Part shown: one piece after another, positions 24,630-34,016 of the stretch
Position numbering within the stretch: the first letter of the stretch is position 1
Layout of the letters: the number at the start of each line of letters is the position of its first letter
Assembly: GCA_964348095.1 (NCBI GenBank)
Contig: CAYGBK010000015.1
Location: 1-64,000, forward strand
Reading direction: 5' to 3'
Length of the DNA: 64,000 nucleotides
Source: WVXP01 sp964348095
Lineage (GTDB): Bacteria > Desulfobacterota > BSN033 > WVXP01
The notes under the pieces: generated by a model
The model's database searches: none
The model's input: the letters and a program-made list of their open reading frames with translations, nothing else
What the model was told of the DNA's origin: nothing
Made by a program: the position numbers and the translations under genes

Positions 24630-25184
24630 TCACAAAATCGACCTTGAAGGATTTTTTTGTCGTCCCACTCCGGGGGGAGACAGATAGCTTCGAGGTATCT
24701 GATTGAGGAGGCTCTTCCCCGTGTAGAGACCGCAGCCGAGAATATGATTTTTGTGGGCGAGAATGACGTATCCCGGTGTGATGGTGAAAGAAAGTGGTAT
24801 CTCATTGTACCTGAGCAGAGTGGTGAGTTGCTCATTGTCGAGCTGAATGATACCCGTCTTCGCCTCGCCGCCGAATATCTGCAGAGCGGTTGTTGTGGGT
24901 TTAAGGCGTTGCTTCATTTTTCGGAGTATCGGAACGCCAGCCGTATGGACTTTGATATCTCTGAGCCTTTCGATATGTGATGACCCTGTGAGAAGCCAGA
25001 AGGTTCGGGGACTCTCCAGGAGTGTAAAGCCTTCAAACACACTCAATCCAAGACCGAACCGGTTGCTGAAATATTCCAAGATTCTACTTCGGCGAGGATC
25101 CTCGACGTATTTTGGCGACAAAGAATCCCACAGAGTTGAGTTGGTGGGGGTAGATTCGCCAGCACCGTTCCATCTGTCGATCAT
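24630..25184 (-). CDS. RsmF-like methylase, C-terminal PUA-like part (frameshifted)
   Basis: Homologous sequence begins at about 25104 (KYVEDPRRSRILEYFSNRFG) and runs to the stop at 24630; the codons between 25184 and there are the out-of-frame reading of the upstream methylase. It contains LKPTTTALQIFG and GYVILAHKNHILGCGLY, typical of the C-terminal RNA-binding domain of RsmF/NOL1-type rRNA m5C methyltransferases. It is one base out of phase with 25084-26010; dropping one A from the AAAA run near 25110 would fuse the two. Not likely to be translated from its own start. Confidence 0.6.
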   Translation of the reverse strand: MIDRWNGAGESTPTNSTLWDSLSPKYVEDPRRSRILEYFSNRFGLGLSVFEGFTLLESPRTFWLLTGSSHIERLRDIKVHTAGVPILRKMKQRLKPTTTALQIFGGEAKTGIIQLDNEQLTTLLRYNEIPLSFTITPGYVILAHKNHILGCGLYTGKSLLNQIPRSYLSPPGVGRQKNPSRSIL

Positions 25185-26010
25185 AATCTCTATCCTTCCA
25201 TCTGAGTAACCCGGGAGAATGTGTAGCCGAGATGCCGATAGGCATGACTTCGGCTGGTCGATTGTCGAGCAAATGCTGAATCACGCCTTCATTCTCGTCC
25301 GGGTTATAGGTGCACGTAGAATAGACAAGCACCCCGTTGTCATCGAGCAGGTCGAAGGCTCGAATTAGCAGATTGCGCTGAGTTTCGGGGAGGTAAGGCT
25401 GAGCGGTTCGGTGAGCCCTGCGGCTTGATGGCGGTAAGAATCGGACTGTTCCCTCACCGCTACATGGGACATCGGCCAGTACCCGGTCGAAGCGCCGACG
25501 TCGGGGAAAATCCTGTCCCGCGTATGACGTAGTGACGACATTGGTTATCCCCAGTTTCTTAACGTTGTGCTGTAGCGCCCGGAGACGTTTTTCTTTGGTG
25601 TCGTTGGCAACGATAAGCCCCTGGTTGTTCATGAGTTGTGCCATGTGGGTGGTCTTGCAACCTGGCGCGGCACAGAGATCACAAACGAATTGGCCACATT
25701 TCGGATCGAGGGCCATAACCGGTATAGCAGAGGTTAGGGCCTGGGAGAGAAAATACCCGAGACCGGCTTCCAGTGAATCTCCTGGACGCTCAGACCCATC
25801 AGGTTCGAGGAGGTAGCCGGCCAGACAAGAGGGTTTCACCCCGTAGCCCCGCTGCTGAAGCAATTCGGTCAGGTCGAAAGGAGTAATGCGGAGCGTGTTC
25901 ACCCGCAGACACCGAATCAAGGGTGTGTTGAGGCTTTCGTAAAATGCGTCAACGTCGGGTATGAAGGATTCATATTCCCTAAAAGGTGTGCGACGCTCTG
26001 CTAGGTTCAT
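25084..26010 (-). CDS. RsmB/NOP2-family RNA cytosine-C5 methyltransferase, catalytic part
   Basis: 308 residues, with AGAGGACT 5 nt before the ATG. The Rossmann SAM site CDLCAAPGCKTTHMA, the VPCSGEGT motif IV and the catalytic STCTYNPDENE motif VI (the nucleophilic cysteine pair of m5C methylases) are all present. The N-terminal RNA-binding segment is also there. The frame ends soon after GFFVAKIR, and the C-terminal domain continues in the next frame. The catalytic core is complete, so a shortened enzyme may still be active on rRNA or tRNA. Confidence 0.85.
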   Translation of the reverse strand: MNLAERRTPFREYESFIPDVDAFYESLNTPLIRCLRVNTLRITPFDLTELLQQRGYGVKPSCLAGYLLEPDGSERPGDSLEAGLGYFLSQALTSAIPVMALDPKCGQFVCDLCAAPGCKTTHMAQLMNNQGLIVANDTKEKRLRALQHNVKKLGITNVVTTSYAGQDFPRRRRFDRVLADVPCSGEGTVRFLPPSSRRAHRTAQPYLPETQRNLLIRAFDLLDDNGVLVYSTCTYNPDENEGVIQHLLDNRPAEVMPIGISATHSPGLLRWKDRDYDRQMERCWRIYPHQLNSVGFFVAKIRRGSSPK

Positions 26011-26370
26011 GGGGAGTCCTCTAAAAGTATATCTCCTAGGTGATCAGGAATCTTTCCCGTTAACCCCGAGGCCCGCTCTCCACTGTGAGGAAGAAGACCC
26101 ATGGGATAGCTGACGGCATGACTATCCTCAGAAGGTTTGGACTGTGCGGTATGAAAGACCCGCAAGAGGGAAAGACAACGGGAGGTGAAGGGATTTAAAC
26201 GATCCGTGCCGATACGTTCTGACGTCAGGCCTTCCAGATCACCATTCGAATTCGAAATCGATGCGTTCAGGTCCCATGGTTGTTTAGATATCTTGGAGGA
26301 CAACGTTGGATATTCGAAAAACAACCGTAAGTAATCTTTTGTCTCGAGGCAGTGATCCTCATGAATACGC
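26011..26370. other. Intergenic region between HU and the RsmF-like gene
   Basis: No recognisable gene or RNA. Short open frames on the minus strand lack motifs and ribosome sites. Confidence 0.45.
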
Positions 26371-26397
26371 TTAGGGCCGGCTTTAGGCCGGCCCTAA
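26371..26397 (-). terminator. Hairpin downstream of the HU gene
   Basis: TTAGGGCCGG (26371-26380) and CCGGCCCTAA (26388-26397) form a perfect 10-bp stem with a 7-nt spacer, 26 bp past the HU stop. No T-run follows on the minus strand, so it may protect the 3' end or terminate weakly. Confidence 0.6.
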
Positions 26398-26423
26398 CAG
26401 TAGTTCACACCGATAAAGAAATC

Positions 26424-26696
26424 CTATTTGACCGCTTGCTTCAGGGCGCTACCAGGCTTGAATTTGGCTGTTCTAGTTGCCGGGATCTTAATGGTTTGAC
26501 CGGTTCTAGGGTTTCTCCCCGTCCGTGCCTTCCGTTTGGCCACCGAAAAAGTACCAAACCCAGTCAGAGAGATGCGGCCGCCCTTTTTCAATTCCTTGGT
26601 GACGTTGTTGGCGATAGAATCGATAGCCCTGGCAGCTGCAACTTTGGTGATCTTGGCCTCCTTGGCCACTGCTCCAATGAGTTGCTCTTTGGTCAT
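26424..26696 (-). CDS. hup: HU-family histone-like DNA-binding protein
   Basis: 90 residues, the standard HU length. The opening MTKEQLIGAVAKEAKITKVAAARAID, the GRISLTGFGTF turn and the DNA-intercalating arm RTGRNPRTGQTIKIPATRTAKFKPG are diagnostic. HU bends DNA, compacts the nucleoid and assists replication and recombination. The gene is single with its own promoter (26743-26771), a GGAGGGG ribosome site and a hairpin downstream. IHF subunits are similar but normally longer. Confidence 0.96.
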   Translation of the reverse strand: MTKEQLIGAVAKEAKITKVAAARAIDSIANNVTKELKKGGRISLTGFGTFSVAKRKARTGRNPRTGQTIKIPATRTAKFKPGSALKQAVK

Positions 26697-26742
26697 ATTT
26701 GCCCCTCCTTCGTTTGGTTTGGTATAGGGTTTACTTACTCCT

Positions 26743-26771
26743 CTTATAACAGCAGATTCCGTCTAATTCAA
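26743..26771 (-). promoter_or_regulatory. Promoter of the HU gene
   Basis: Minus-strand TTGAAT (26771-26766) and TATAAG (26748-26743) separated by 17 bp, about 47 bp before the HU ATG. Confidence 0.7.
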
Positions 26772-27008
26772 CCCCAAAATGATTTTTTTAGAAAAAAATT
26801 CAAAGTCGTGGCAATAGGGAATCCATGGCTGGTTGTGAAAACCTGAATTGTTTGATAGATCACAAGGCAGTCTCGCTCCCAGTTTTGCGATTTCACCGGT
26901 TAGTATCGTATTTTTGCTTTTTCTGCATCCCTATGATAAAAGCCGAGAGTCCCTCCAGAGGTTCTCGGAGACCACCGGTAACCTTCAGGTGGGGTATTCC
27001 TGTCGATC

Positions 27009-28175
27009 ATGACGAAGCGAATCTACATTCCCCTTTTACTATCAATCTTTTCGGCCATGTTGGGTATGGGAATTATTGCCCCCCTTCTTCCGATCTATGC
27101 CCAGAACCTTGGCGCAACGACAGCTGCCATCGGCCTCATTTTCGCTTCCTTTTCTATCTCAAGGACGTTTTTTCTTCCCGTGGTTGCCAGGATTTCAGAC
27201 ACCACGGGAATGAAAATCATGATTGTTTTCGGACTGATTCTCTTTATCCTCACCTCAATTGGCTACGTCTTTTCTTCGAAAATCTTTCACCTTGTCCTGA
27301 CGAGATCTCTTCAAGGGATTGCTGCGGCACTCATAATCCCTGCGACTCTCGCCTATGTCGGTGAGGTCTCTCCTGCTCGACGGGAGGGAGCTTTCATGGG
27401 GGTTTTCAACCTGTTCTTCTTTGGAGGTCTGGGTGCCGGACCTTTCCTGGGAGGGCTACTGAATGACCTGTTTGGGATCGACAGTAGCTTCTACACCATG
27501 GGGATGTTGGGTTCCATCGGTCTCCTCCTCACGTTGATTTTCCTTCCTGAGAGGAAGCCGGACCCTGCGAATCGTAAACACCTCAGTTCGTGGTCGATGT
27601 TCCGGGAACCGGCGATACGGGGAATATTTCTCTTCAGGTTTCTTTACTCCGTGACCGTGGGACTCCTCTGGTCTTTCCTCCCGATCTTTGCCCACAATTT
27701 CTTGGGACTGAATAGTTCACGGATCGGAGTTTTGGTCTCTCTCAATGTTCTCGTGGCCACGGTCTTACAGGCTCCCTGTGGGTTCTTGGCAGACCGGTTG
27801 AGCAAGAAGGGGCTTGTCGCCATAGGGGGTGGCATGGGTGCCATTGGGTTCTCACTGATTCCTCTCTCCAAGAGGTTCGTCGAGATTTTTGGGATTAGCC
27901 TTCTCCTTGGCGTATCGGGCGGGATTGCCATGCCAGCGCTTATGGCGCTGGCCGTGGAGGCGGGTAAGAGGACAGAGGGAATGGGGAGGCTGATGAGCTT
28001 TTTTGTTATGGCACACAGCCTGGGAATGATTGTCGGTCCACTGATGGCTGGCCTAATCGGAGAGGTGGCGAGTGTTAGCACCGTGTTTTTTATCGGAGCG
28101 TTGATCGGGGTTGTGGGTGTTGCCGCACTGGCTCTTTCTCAAGACCCGCGCGGTGAGAAGGCTCTTCCTGCTTGA
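27009..28175 (+). CDS. Major facilitator superfamily transporter
   Basis: 388 residues with twelve predicted transmembrane helices. The N-terminal half has the DHA1-like pattern GIIAPLLPIYAQNLGA and the loop 2-3 region VARISDTTGMK (a variant of the GxLaDrxGrk motif); the second half repeats it as GFLADRLSKKG. These fit drug:H+ antiporters, but specificity cannot be read from the sequence. The ribosome site is poor (AGGTGGGG is 12 nt upstream). It stands alone between HU and the PilZ gene. Confidence 0.85.
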   Translation: MTKRIYIPLLLSIFSAMLGMGIIAPLLPIYAQNLGATTAAIGLIFASFSISRTFFLPVVARISDTTGMKIMIVFGLILFILTSIGYVFSSKIFHLVLTRSLQGIAAALIIPATLAYVGEVSPARREGAFMGVFNLFFFGGLGAGPFLGGLLNDLFGIDSSFYTMGMLGSIGLLLTLIFLPERKPDPANRKHLSSWSMFREPAIRGIFLFRFLYSVTVGLLWSFLPIFAHNFLGLNSSRIGVLVSLNVLVATVLQAPCGFLADRLSKKGLVAIGGGMGAIGFSLIPLSKRFVEIFGISLLLGVSGGIAMPALMALAVEAGKRTEGMGRLMSFFVMAHSLGMIVGPLMAGLIGEVASVSTVFFIGALIGVVGVAALALSQDPRGEKALPA

Positions 28176-28204
28176 GATTTTTGGTATCTTCCGGTAGGGG
28201 TTTT

Positions 28205-28618
28205 TCAGATGGGTTTCTTGATGTCGAGAATGCTCTCCTGTGTGGGATAAGGATAGGTAGAGTGAACACTGGCTAAGAGTTTGGCGAGTTTTATTCTTTC
28301 CTTTTTATCCATTCGGGTAAATTTGATTCCGTATTGATAGTTTATTGCCTCGCTGGTTTCGATGACGTCTTTCCAAACGATTCTGGCCTGAGCGCTCAGT
28401 GCCGTAAACTGGAGCTCAGAAGCATAGAACATCTCAAGATCCAATTCTTCGCCCACGCCGATTCGGTCAAAAAGGTATGCGAGAAGACCTCCCTCGCTGA
28501 TGTTCACAGCCATCCCCGTGGAGATCTCGGCACGGTTTTGTGAAACGTAGGAAATCGGATAGTCAACGAGAAACCGCTCAAATCTCCTCCGTTCGATGTC
28601 TGGGTGTTGGCTATCCAC
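28205..28618 (-). CDS. PilZ-domain c-di-GMP-binding protein
   Basis: 137 residues, consisting essentially of one PilZ domain. Both ligand motifs are present: RRRFERF (RxxxR, near residue 10-16) and NISEGGLL (D/NxSxxG, near 39-46), so c-di-GMP binding is expected. There is no transmembrane segment or fused output domain, so it should act as a soluble adaptor controlling motility, exopolysaccharide or similar output. It converges with the MFS gene 29 bp away. Confidence 0.85.
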   Translation of the reverse strand: MDSQHPDIERRRFERFLVDYPISYVSQNRAEISTGMAVNISEGGLLAYLFDRIGVGEELDLEMFYASELQFTALSAQARIVWKDVIETSEAINYQYGIKFTRMDKKERIKLAKLLASVHSTYPYPTQESILDIKKPI

Positions 28619-29189
28619 GACATCCCCTGGTTGATAATCGTTTGAAATTAATCTTTATTTGTACTTCATATCTCCTCCGTTGTCAACAAAATGTCTGATC
28701 GGAGGTTCCGGACTTTTTGTTCTCTCTTTCAATGGACTGGTGGCCAAGCCCTTTGAGCGTTCATTCAAGTTTTTTTTGCTCGTAAACCTTAGGCGAGTGG
28801 AAGAGAAGCGATCTCAACTGTCTGAGCCGCCGCAGGCGGAGAGTTTTGAGAGCGCCTAGAGCGAGCCTTAGATTTATCAAAAAACCTTTGGGAAAAGCGA
28901 AAAGGGGGTTAACACCATTCCGAAACAGATAGCCATATTCGTCTCAGAGAGTTATGTAATCCTTTGGCGTTTTCTAAGGAAACTCCGGAGAGCGTAATTG
29001 GGCCACGATTTCTGGATGGCTTTTGTCATTGAGCCCCCCCCGAGAGGACAGGACTTCCCCACGTGAGAACCGCCACCGGGGGGGACGAGAGCGCGGAATC
29101 ATGGGGTCCTGGTCTCCGGTCAAATGAGACACTGCGGAGAGAATAGGGTCGGGCTCAGGGGTGAGAGGGGTTATTGGGTCTCGGGGGGT
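28619..29189. other. Intergenic region with a dispersed-repeat-like element
   Basis: About 570 bp. It contains the element at 28784-28871 and a C8 run near 29034; no gene or terminator is evident after the priA stop. Confidence 0.5.
28784..28871. repeat. Intergenic repeat element, copy A
   Basis: It opens with AAACCTTAGGCGAGT and closes with GCGCCTAGAGCGAGCCTTAG; the TAGGCG/CGCCTA ends are inverted. The same two blocks, with a shorter middle, occur at 57555-57616. The middle contains a second stem, GCCGCCGCAGGCGG. Confidence 0.5.
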
Positions 29190-31667
29190 TCACATCAAAT
29201 TGATCGGATCTACGTCCACATCGAGCTGAACATTGACTGTTTCATTTTCCACCTTTCCAACCAGTTCACCGACGAACCGACGAAGCCTCTCTGTGTGATC
29301 GCTTTTGATAAGCAACTGCCATCGATAACGGCCTTTGATTCTGGCAAGGGGGGCGGGACAGGGACCGAGTATGTGGAGATGATCTCTATAGACTTTTCGT
29401 TTCTCTCTGATCTGGGTTCCAATCGTCCCAAGGCGCCTGGCGAATTTTTCGGTCACGTCATCTTTGCTCCCGGAAATCCTGAGGTTGGTGAGGCGCGAGA
29501 AAGGAGGATATTGCAACTCCTCCCGGTACAGGATCTCTTGCTGATAGAAGGTGAGAAAGTCGTGGTCCTTTGCCCTCTGAATACTGTAGTGATCAGGGTT
29601 ATAGGTCTGAATGATGACTCTACCGGTTTGATCTCCTCGACCGGCTCGTCCCGCTGCCTGAGTAAGAAGTTGAAAGGTCCTTTCACTGGCTCGAAAATCC
29701 GGAAAATGGAGAACGGTGTCCGCGCAGATGACCCCGACAAGTGTGATGTTGGGGAAGTCGTGTCCTTTCACGATCATTTGGGTCCCGATGAGGACGTCGA
29801 TCTTCCGCGATTCCATCGCCTGAACAATTCTCCTGTAGGCTCCTTTTCTCGTGGTCGTGTCGCGGTCCATGCGAGCGATTCTCGCTGAGGGAATGAGCCT
29901 GAGGATCTCGTCTTCCACTCTCTGCGTTCCAATTCCCAGGGAATGCAGGTTGTAGCCCTCGCATCGGGGACAGATTGCCGGTACGTCCGTGGTGAGGCTA
30001 CAGTGGTGACATTGAAGGGTCCCCTTTGCGGTATGGAGGGTCAGCGTAACGCTGCAGTTGGGACATTGAGAGGTCCATCCGCAATCCTGGCACAGAATGA
30101 AATTGGCAAATCCCCTCCGATTGAGAAAAAGAAGGCTTTGGAGCCCCTGTTCTGCATTGATGAGGAGTGCTTCTTTAAGTTGCCCCGAGAAGACGCGGTG
30201 CCTGAAATCACCTTTTTCAAGACGCATGTCCACGATATCCACGGTGGGTAGGAGTCGGGACTCGACTCGCTCGGGGAGTCGGAGGCGGCGGAACTTTTTT
30301 GTCGTCGTGTTATAAAAAGACTCCATCGATGGGGTAGCAGATCCCAGGATCAGGAGGGTGCCACACATTTTGGCCCTCATGACGGCGAGATCTCTGGCGT
30401 TGTACTTGAGTTTTTCTTCCTGTTTAAAGCTCGTCTCATGCTCCTCATCAACGATGATAATGCCGAGCCTCCTGAAGGGCGCAAAGATTGCTGACCGAGC
30501 GCCAATGGCGATGGAAACTTCCCCTTTCAGAATCTGGCGCCACTGGTCGTATCTCTCACCAGGAGAGAGTCTGCTATGCAAGACCGCGATACCCCCTTTG
30601 AACCGTCTTTTGAATCGAGAGATCAACTGGGGTGTCAGAGAAATCTCGGGGACCAGGACAATGGCCTCCCTGCCGTCCTCAATCACTCGTTGGATCGCCC
30701 TCAAATAAACCTCGGTCTTGCCGCTCCCGGTGATTCCATGAAGAAGAAAAGGACGAAAACCTCCCTTAGAAATCGATTCCTCGATTTCTGATAGGGCCTT
30801 TTCTTGATCGAGGGTAAGAGGGGGCCCAGTCTCAGATCCAAAGTCCTCATCATCGAAAGGATCCCGATAGATCTCTTTGAAATCGAGTGCCACCATTTCT
30901 TTTTTCACAAGACCCCTAAGATACGGATCCACCCTAGGGAACTTTGCGCGAAGATCCCGGCGAGAAACCCTTTTCATTGATCGGATGAATCTAAGAATTT
31001 CCGACTGTTTCGGGGTTAGCGGGGGGTCTCCTTCAGGTCGGTGTTCTCCGCGAAAGACAATAAATGGTTCGACCTTCGCCCTCGTTTTCATCTTCTTCAG
31101 CCGAAGCTCTTCAAAAACTAGATTGCTTTTCTTTAGAGAGAAGATACGAGAATAGAGGTTTTCAAGTTTCAGACGGCGAGAAAGGCCGTGAATGTCAGCT
31201 TCGCCCTCTTGTGCCAGGGTCATGAGCAGGCGGCCGTCTGCTGACTCTGGCGGGAATTGAGCAAGTCGGGCCCGACCGTCAGGCGTGATCTTTACAATCC
31301 GGGACGTCTCTACAATCAACCCCGGAGGCAGACTAGTTTTGATAACCTCACCCAGAGGATGGTAGTAATAATCGGAGATCCACCTTAGGAACCGAAGCAT
31401 TTGCTCATCGAAAAGGGCGGTCTGATCCAGTACATCAATGACATCTCTCACCCGGGCCGGATCGAGACCGTGAGGTGTTGGCGCTGGAAAAGCGAGAACA
31501 TATCCTGTGACCTTTCGCCTTTGGAAGGGGACCAGAACTCTTTTCCCAACCCCCACCTGATCCTTAAGTTCACGGGGAACCCGGTAGGTAAATGTCTTCC
31601 GGAGAGGGAGACTAACCGCCACCTCAGTAAAACGTTTCATTCTCATTTCATTCCTTGCCTGGCTCAT
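29190..31667 (-). CDS. priA: Primosomal replication-restart helicase PriA
   Basis: 825 residues; ATG 31646 or 31640 (MRMKRFTEVAV) is the more conventional start, with AAGGAA just upstream. PriA recognises stalled forks, unwinds the lagging arm and reloads DnaB. The N-terminal 3'-DNA-binding domain (FTEVAVSLPLRKTFTYRVP), Walker A GITGSGKTEVYL, DEEH Walker B, the zinc-binding insertion with four CXXC pairs (CQDCGWTSQCPNC ... CHHC ... CPRC) and helicase motifs QAAGRAGRG are all visible. Divergent from the MBL-cNMP gene with a ~180-bp shared control region. Confidence 0.96.
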   Translation of the reverse strand: MSQARNEMRMKRFTEVAVSLPLRKTFTYRVPRELKDQVGVGKRVLVPFQRRKVTGYVLAFPAPTPHGLDPARVRDVIDVLDQTALFDEQMLRFLRWISDYYYHPLGEVIKTSLPPGLIVETSRIVKITPDGRARLAQFPPESADGRLLMTLAQEGEADIHGLSRRLKLENLYSRIFSLKKSNLVFEELRLKKMKTRAKVEPFIVFRGEHRPEGDPPLTPKQSEILRFIRSMKRVSRRDLRAKFPRVDPYLRGLVKKEMVALDFKEIYRDPFDDEDFGSETGPPLTLDQEKALSEIEESISKGGFRPFLLHGITGSGKTEVYLRAIQRVIEDGREAIVLVPEISLTPQLISRFKRRFKGGIAVLHSRLSPGERYDQWRQILKGEVSIAIGARSAIFAPFRRLGIIIVDEEHETSFKQEEKLKYNARDLAVMRAKMCGTLLILGSATPSMESFYNTTTKKFRRLRLPERVESRLLPTVDIVDMRLEKGDFRHRVFSGQLKEALLINAEQGLQSLLFLNRRGFANFILCQDCGWTSQCPNCSVTLTLHTAKGTLQCHHCSLTTDVPAICPRCEGYNLHSLGIGTQRVEDEILRLIPSARIARMDRDTTTRKGAYRRIVQAMESRKIDVLIGTQMIVKGHDFPNITLVGVICADTVLHFPDFRASERTFQLLTQAAGRAGRGDQTGRVIIQTYNPDHYSIQRAKDHDFLTFYQQEILYREELQYPPFSRLTNLRISGSKDDVTEKFARRLGTIGTQIREKRKVYRDHLHILGPCPAPLARIKGRYRWQLLIKSDHTERLRRFVGELVGKVENETVNVQLDVDVDPINLM

Positions 31668-31804
31668 GGCAGTCGGCCTGGAAGGCGAAAAAAAGCATCG
31701 TCGATTTCACAGTCGCCTCTACCCCATTATCCCATGCCCTCGGCGTTTGTCAAAAGGAAAATCCGGGCCACAAAGGCCACGGGCAAAGAACGAAAACTTC
31801 AAGT

Positions 31805-31833
31805 TTGAGCCCCGGCTCCCGATATATTATAAT
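31805..31833 (+). promoter_or_regulatory. Promoter of the MBL-cNMP gene, predicting a leaderless mRNA
   Basis: TTGAGC (31805-31810), a 17-bp spacer and a perfect TATAAT (31828-31833). The ATG at 31841 lies only 7 bp past the -10 box, where transcription should begin. An in-frame ATG at 31832 overlaps the -10 box and so cannot be used from this promoter. Confidence 0.75.
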
Positions 31834-31840
31834 GGGAGTG

Positions 31841-34015
31841 ATGAAGGCCACCACATCGATCAAAAAGATTCAGTCAAACTGTGTGCTTGTGTCGACCAGA
31901 AGCGTTGGAAACATTCTGTTCGGCTGCCCGCCAGAGATTATCAAATGGTTTCTTCGCCGGAAGAGGCCGATACCTTCAATCGTCGTCCTCCCGAGGGACT
32001 TCCTCATCGACAACCGGCTAAACGTGGAACCAGAGTTTCTCATCTATGGAAATTTCTTTCTTCAAAAGAGGAGGCTTACCATCATCGGCACGGGGGGTCA
32101 ACTCCGACGAATCAAGAGGATTTTCAGGGAGTCTTTCCTGGGGCCGCGAGGGGTCAGGGAGGGTAAAGGAGAAAGGGATTTCCTCAGGGCCAGGAGAGAT
32201 GATGGGAAGGCTTTGAAGGTGGAGGATCTCGTCAATCTGAGTCCTTTCCGGCGCGATCGGGACGGTGTGAGAATCGATGGGGTTACGATCAAAACTACCC
32301 GTCCGGGTTGTTTTGAAATCTGGGAAGGGGGCGCCCTACTTGGAGAGGTGGATACTACAGTTTTCAAGCTCCCGTCTCACCCACCCGATCTTTTCAAGGA
32401 AAAGCCCCTGGAGCCCCCAAGCCTTGGTGTGAGCTTTGTGGGGACCGGGAGTGGATTCAATCCCTATCGGCGGACCACGAGTTTCATTCTCTGGGTCAAC
32501 GGGAAGGGTATCTTCGTTGATCCGGTCAAAGACCCGTGGGTGGAGCTCAACAGGTTAGGAATCGAGGATATGGATGTCCCCTCTGTCTTACTTACCCATT
32601 GCCATGCCGACCATGATGCGGGCATGATTCGGGCTGCCATTCATCAAAGAAGGATACGCCTCATCACCTCCCGGGTCGTTTTCGAGAGCTTTTCGCGTAA
32701 GGCAAAGGCATTGGCCGGGTGTGACATTGAGAAATATGTCGACTTTGTCGAGATCAATCCTGGCGACACCTACGAGTTGGAGAATGCCTCGATTCGGGTT
32801 TCGTCTGCCCTCCACCCCATTCCCACGATCCGCTTTGAGGTTCTGTTCCGTGACCCGAAATCGAGAAAGCGTCTCAGAGTAGCCTATTCGGGAGACACAT
32901 GTCTTGACTGCACAAAGATCGAAACTATGTATCGTCGGAGGATCATCGACAAGAAAAGGCGGGACGAGCTTCTTCACTTTGGCTTTGACGCAGACCTCTA
33001 CATTCACGAGGCTGGCCAAGAGGCGATCCACACGTCGGTGCAAGAATTCGAGCGTCTTCCCGATCAAGTCATAAAGAAGCTAATCCTTGTTCATGCCGGA
33101 GATCTCCCCAAGGACTTGAAAGGCTTGCGGGTTGCGCAAGAAGGTGAGACGGTTGAACTGATTCCCCCTACCCCATCCCCTCGGGATGTGATCGAGCTGA
33201 TTGCCTCGAACTCGATCTTCGAGAGCCTCAAAAGGGAAGCGGTTGTCCGCATTGCAAAGCAGGCCGTCCTCATACCGTTTAAGGTTGGGCAGAATATCGT
33301 TACCCAGGGGAAAAAGGGAGATCGATTCTACCTTATCGCTCTTGGCAGGGCAAAGGTTTTGGTCGATAACGCGATGAAAGCAGTTCTCGGGAAGGGCGAT
33401 TATTTTGGCGAGATCTCTCTTCTAAGTGGAAAACCCCGAAATGCAACCGTCCAGGCCATTTCTGATGGATTGGTTCTGACTTTAGAGAAGGAGACTTTTC
33501 TCGAACTGGTCAGAGAAGAACCTTCGATCAACAAACGACTGCAAGACGTCCTCAGGCTTAGACCCGTTGTGTCTCAGTTGACCTGTTTTAGAGGTCTCCC
33601 ATCAGATCAGCTTGCCAGGCTGTCCCTTCGGTTTGAAGAATGCAGACGTCGCAAGGGCGATCGGGTGGTTGAACAGAAACGGCGAGGGGATGCATTTTTC
33701 GTGCTCACGTCGGGAAGAGCCGTTGTGAGCGTGATGGATGGAGAGGGCCGTGACAAGATTATTGCAAAGCTAGGCCCCGGAGACGTCTTCGGAGAAATTG
33801 CCCTTCTCAGGAACATCCCACGGACGGCAACGGTCGAGATTACCTCCGACTCTGCGACCCTGCTCAAGTTGAGAAAAAAAGACTTCCAGACCCTAACGGC
33901 ATCGATTCCCAGCCTAAGTTTCTACCTCAATCGGATAACCGCTGAGAGATTACGGAAGCTGGCAAGGAGAAAGGCGACCGAATTCCATGCGCGCTTTTTG
34001 AGTGAATTGGCATAG
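31841..34015 (+). CDS. MBL-fold hydrolase with two cyclic-nucleotide-binding domains
   Basis: 724 residues from ATG 31841, chosen because upstream starts fall in or before the promoter. Residues 1-190 are an unassigned alpha/beta region. The metallo-beta-lactamase domain follows (THCHADHD at about 252-259; later histidines in SALHPIP, YSGDT and LVHAGD). It resembles RNase Z-like or cyclic-phosphodiesterase MBL enzymes. Two cNMP-binding domains end the protein (GEISLLSGKPRNATV and GEIALLRNIPRTATV). An enzyme gated by cAMP or cGMP is the likely design. The same combination is seen in scattered bacteria, but its substrate is not known to me. Confidence 0.82.
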   Translation: MKATTSIKKIQSNCVLVSTRSVGNILFGCPPEIIKWFLRRKRPIPSIVVLPRDFLIDNRLNVEPEFLIYGNFFLQKRRLTIIGTGGQLRRIKRIFRESFLGPRGVREGKGERDFLRARRDDGKALKVEDLVNLSPFRRDRDGVRIDGVTIKTTRPGCFEIWEGGALLGEVDTTVFKLPSHPPDLFKEKPLEPPSLGVSFVGTGSGFNPYRRTTSFILWVNGKGIFVDPVKDPWVELNRLGIEDMDVPSVLLTHCHADHDAGMIRAAIHQRRIRLITSRVVFESFSRKAKALAGCDIEKYVDFVEINPGDTYELENASIRVSSALHPIPTIRFEVLFRDPKSRKRLRVAYSGDTCLDCTKIETMYRRRIIDKKRRDELLHFGFDADLYIHEAGQEAIHTSVQEFERLPDQVIKKLILVHAGDLPKDLKGLRVAQEGETVELIPPTPSPRDVIELIASNSIFESLKREAVVRIAKQAVLIPFKVGQNIVTQGKKGDRFYLIALGRAKVLVDNAMKAVLGKGDYFGEISLLSGKPRNATVQAISDGLVLTLEKETFLELVREEPSINKRLQDVLRLRPVVSQLTCFRGLPSDQLARLSLRFEECRRRKGDRVVEQKRRGDAFFVLTSGRAVVSVMDGEGRDKIIAKLGPGDVFGEIALLRNIPRTATVEITSDSATLLKLRKKDFQTLTASIPSLSFYLNRITAERLRKLARRKATEFHARFLSELA

Positions 34016-34016
34016 T

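Noticed and set aside
31655..31840. Upstream extension of the MBL-cNMP gene to 31655.
   Set aside because: It would overlap the start of priA on the other strand and run through the promoter at 31805-31833.
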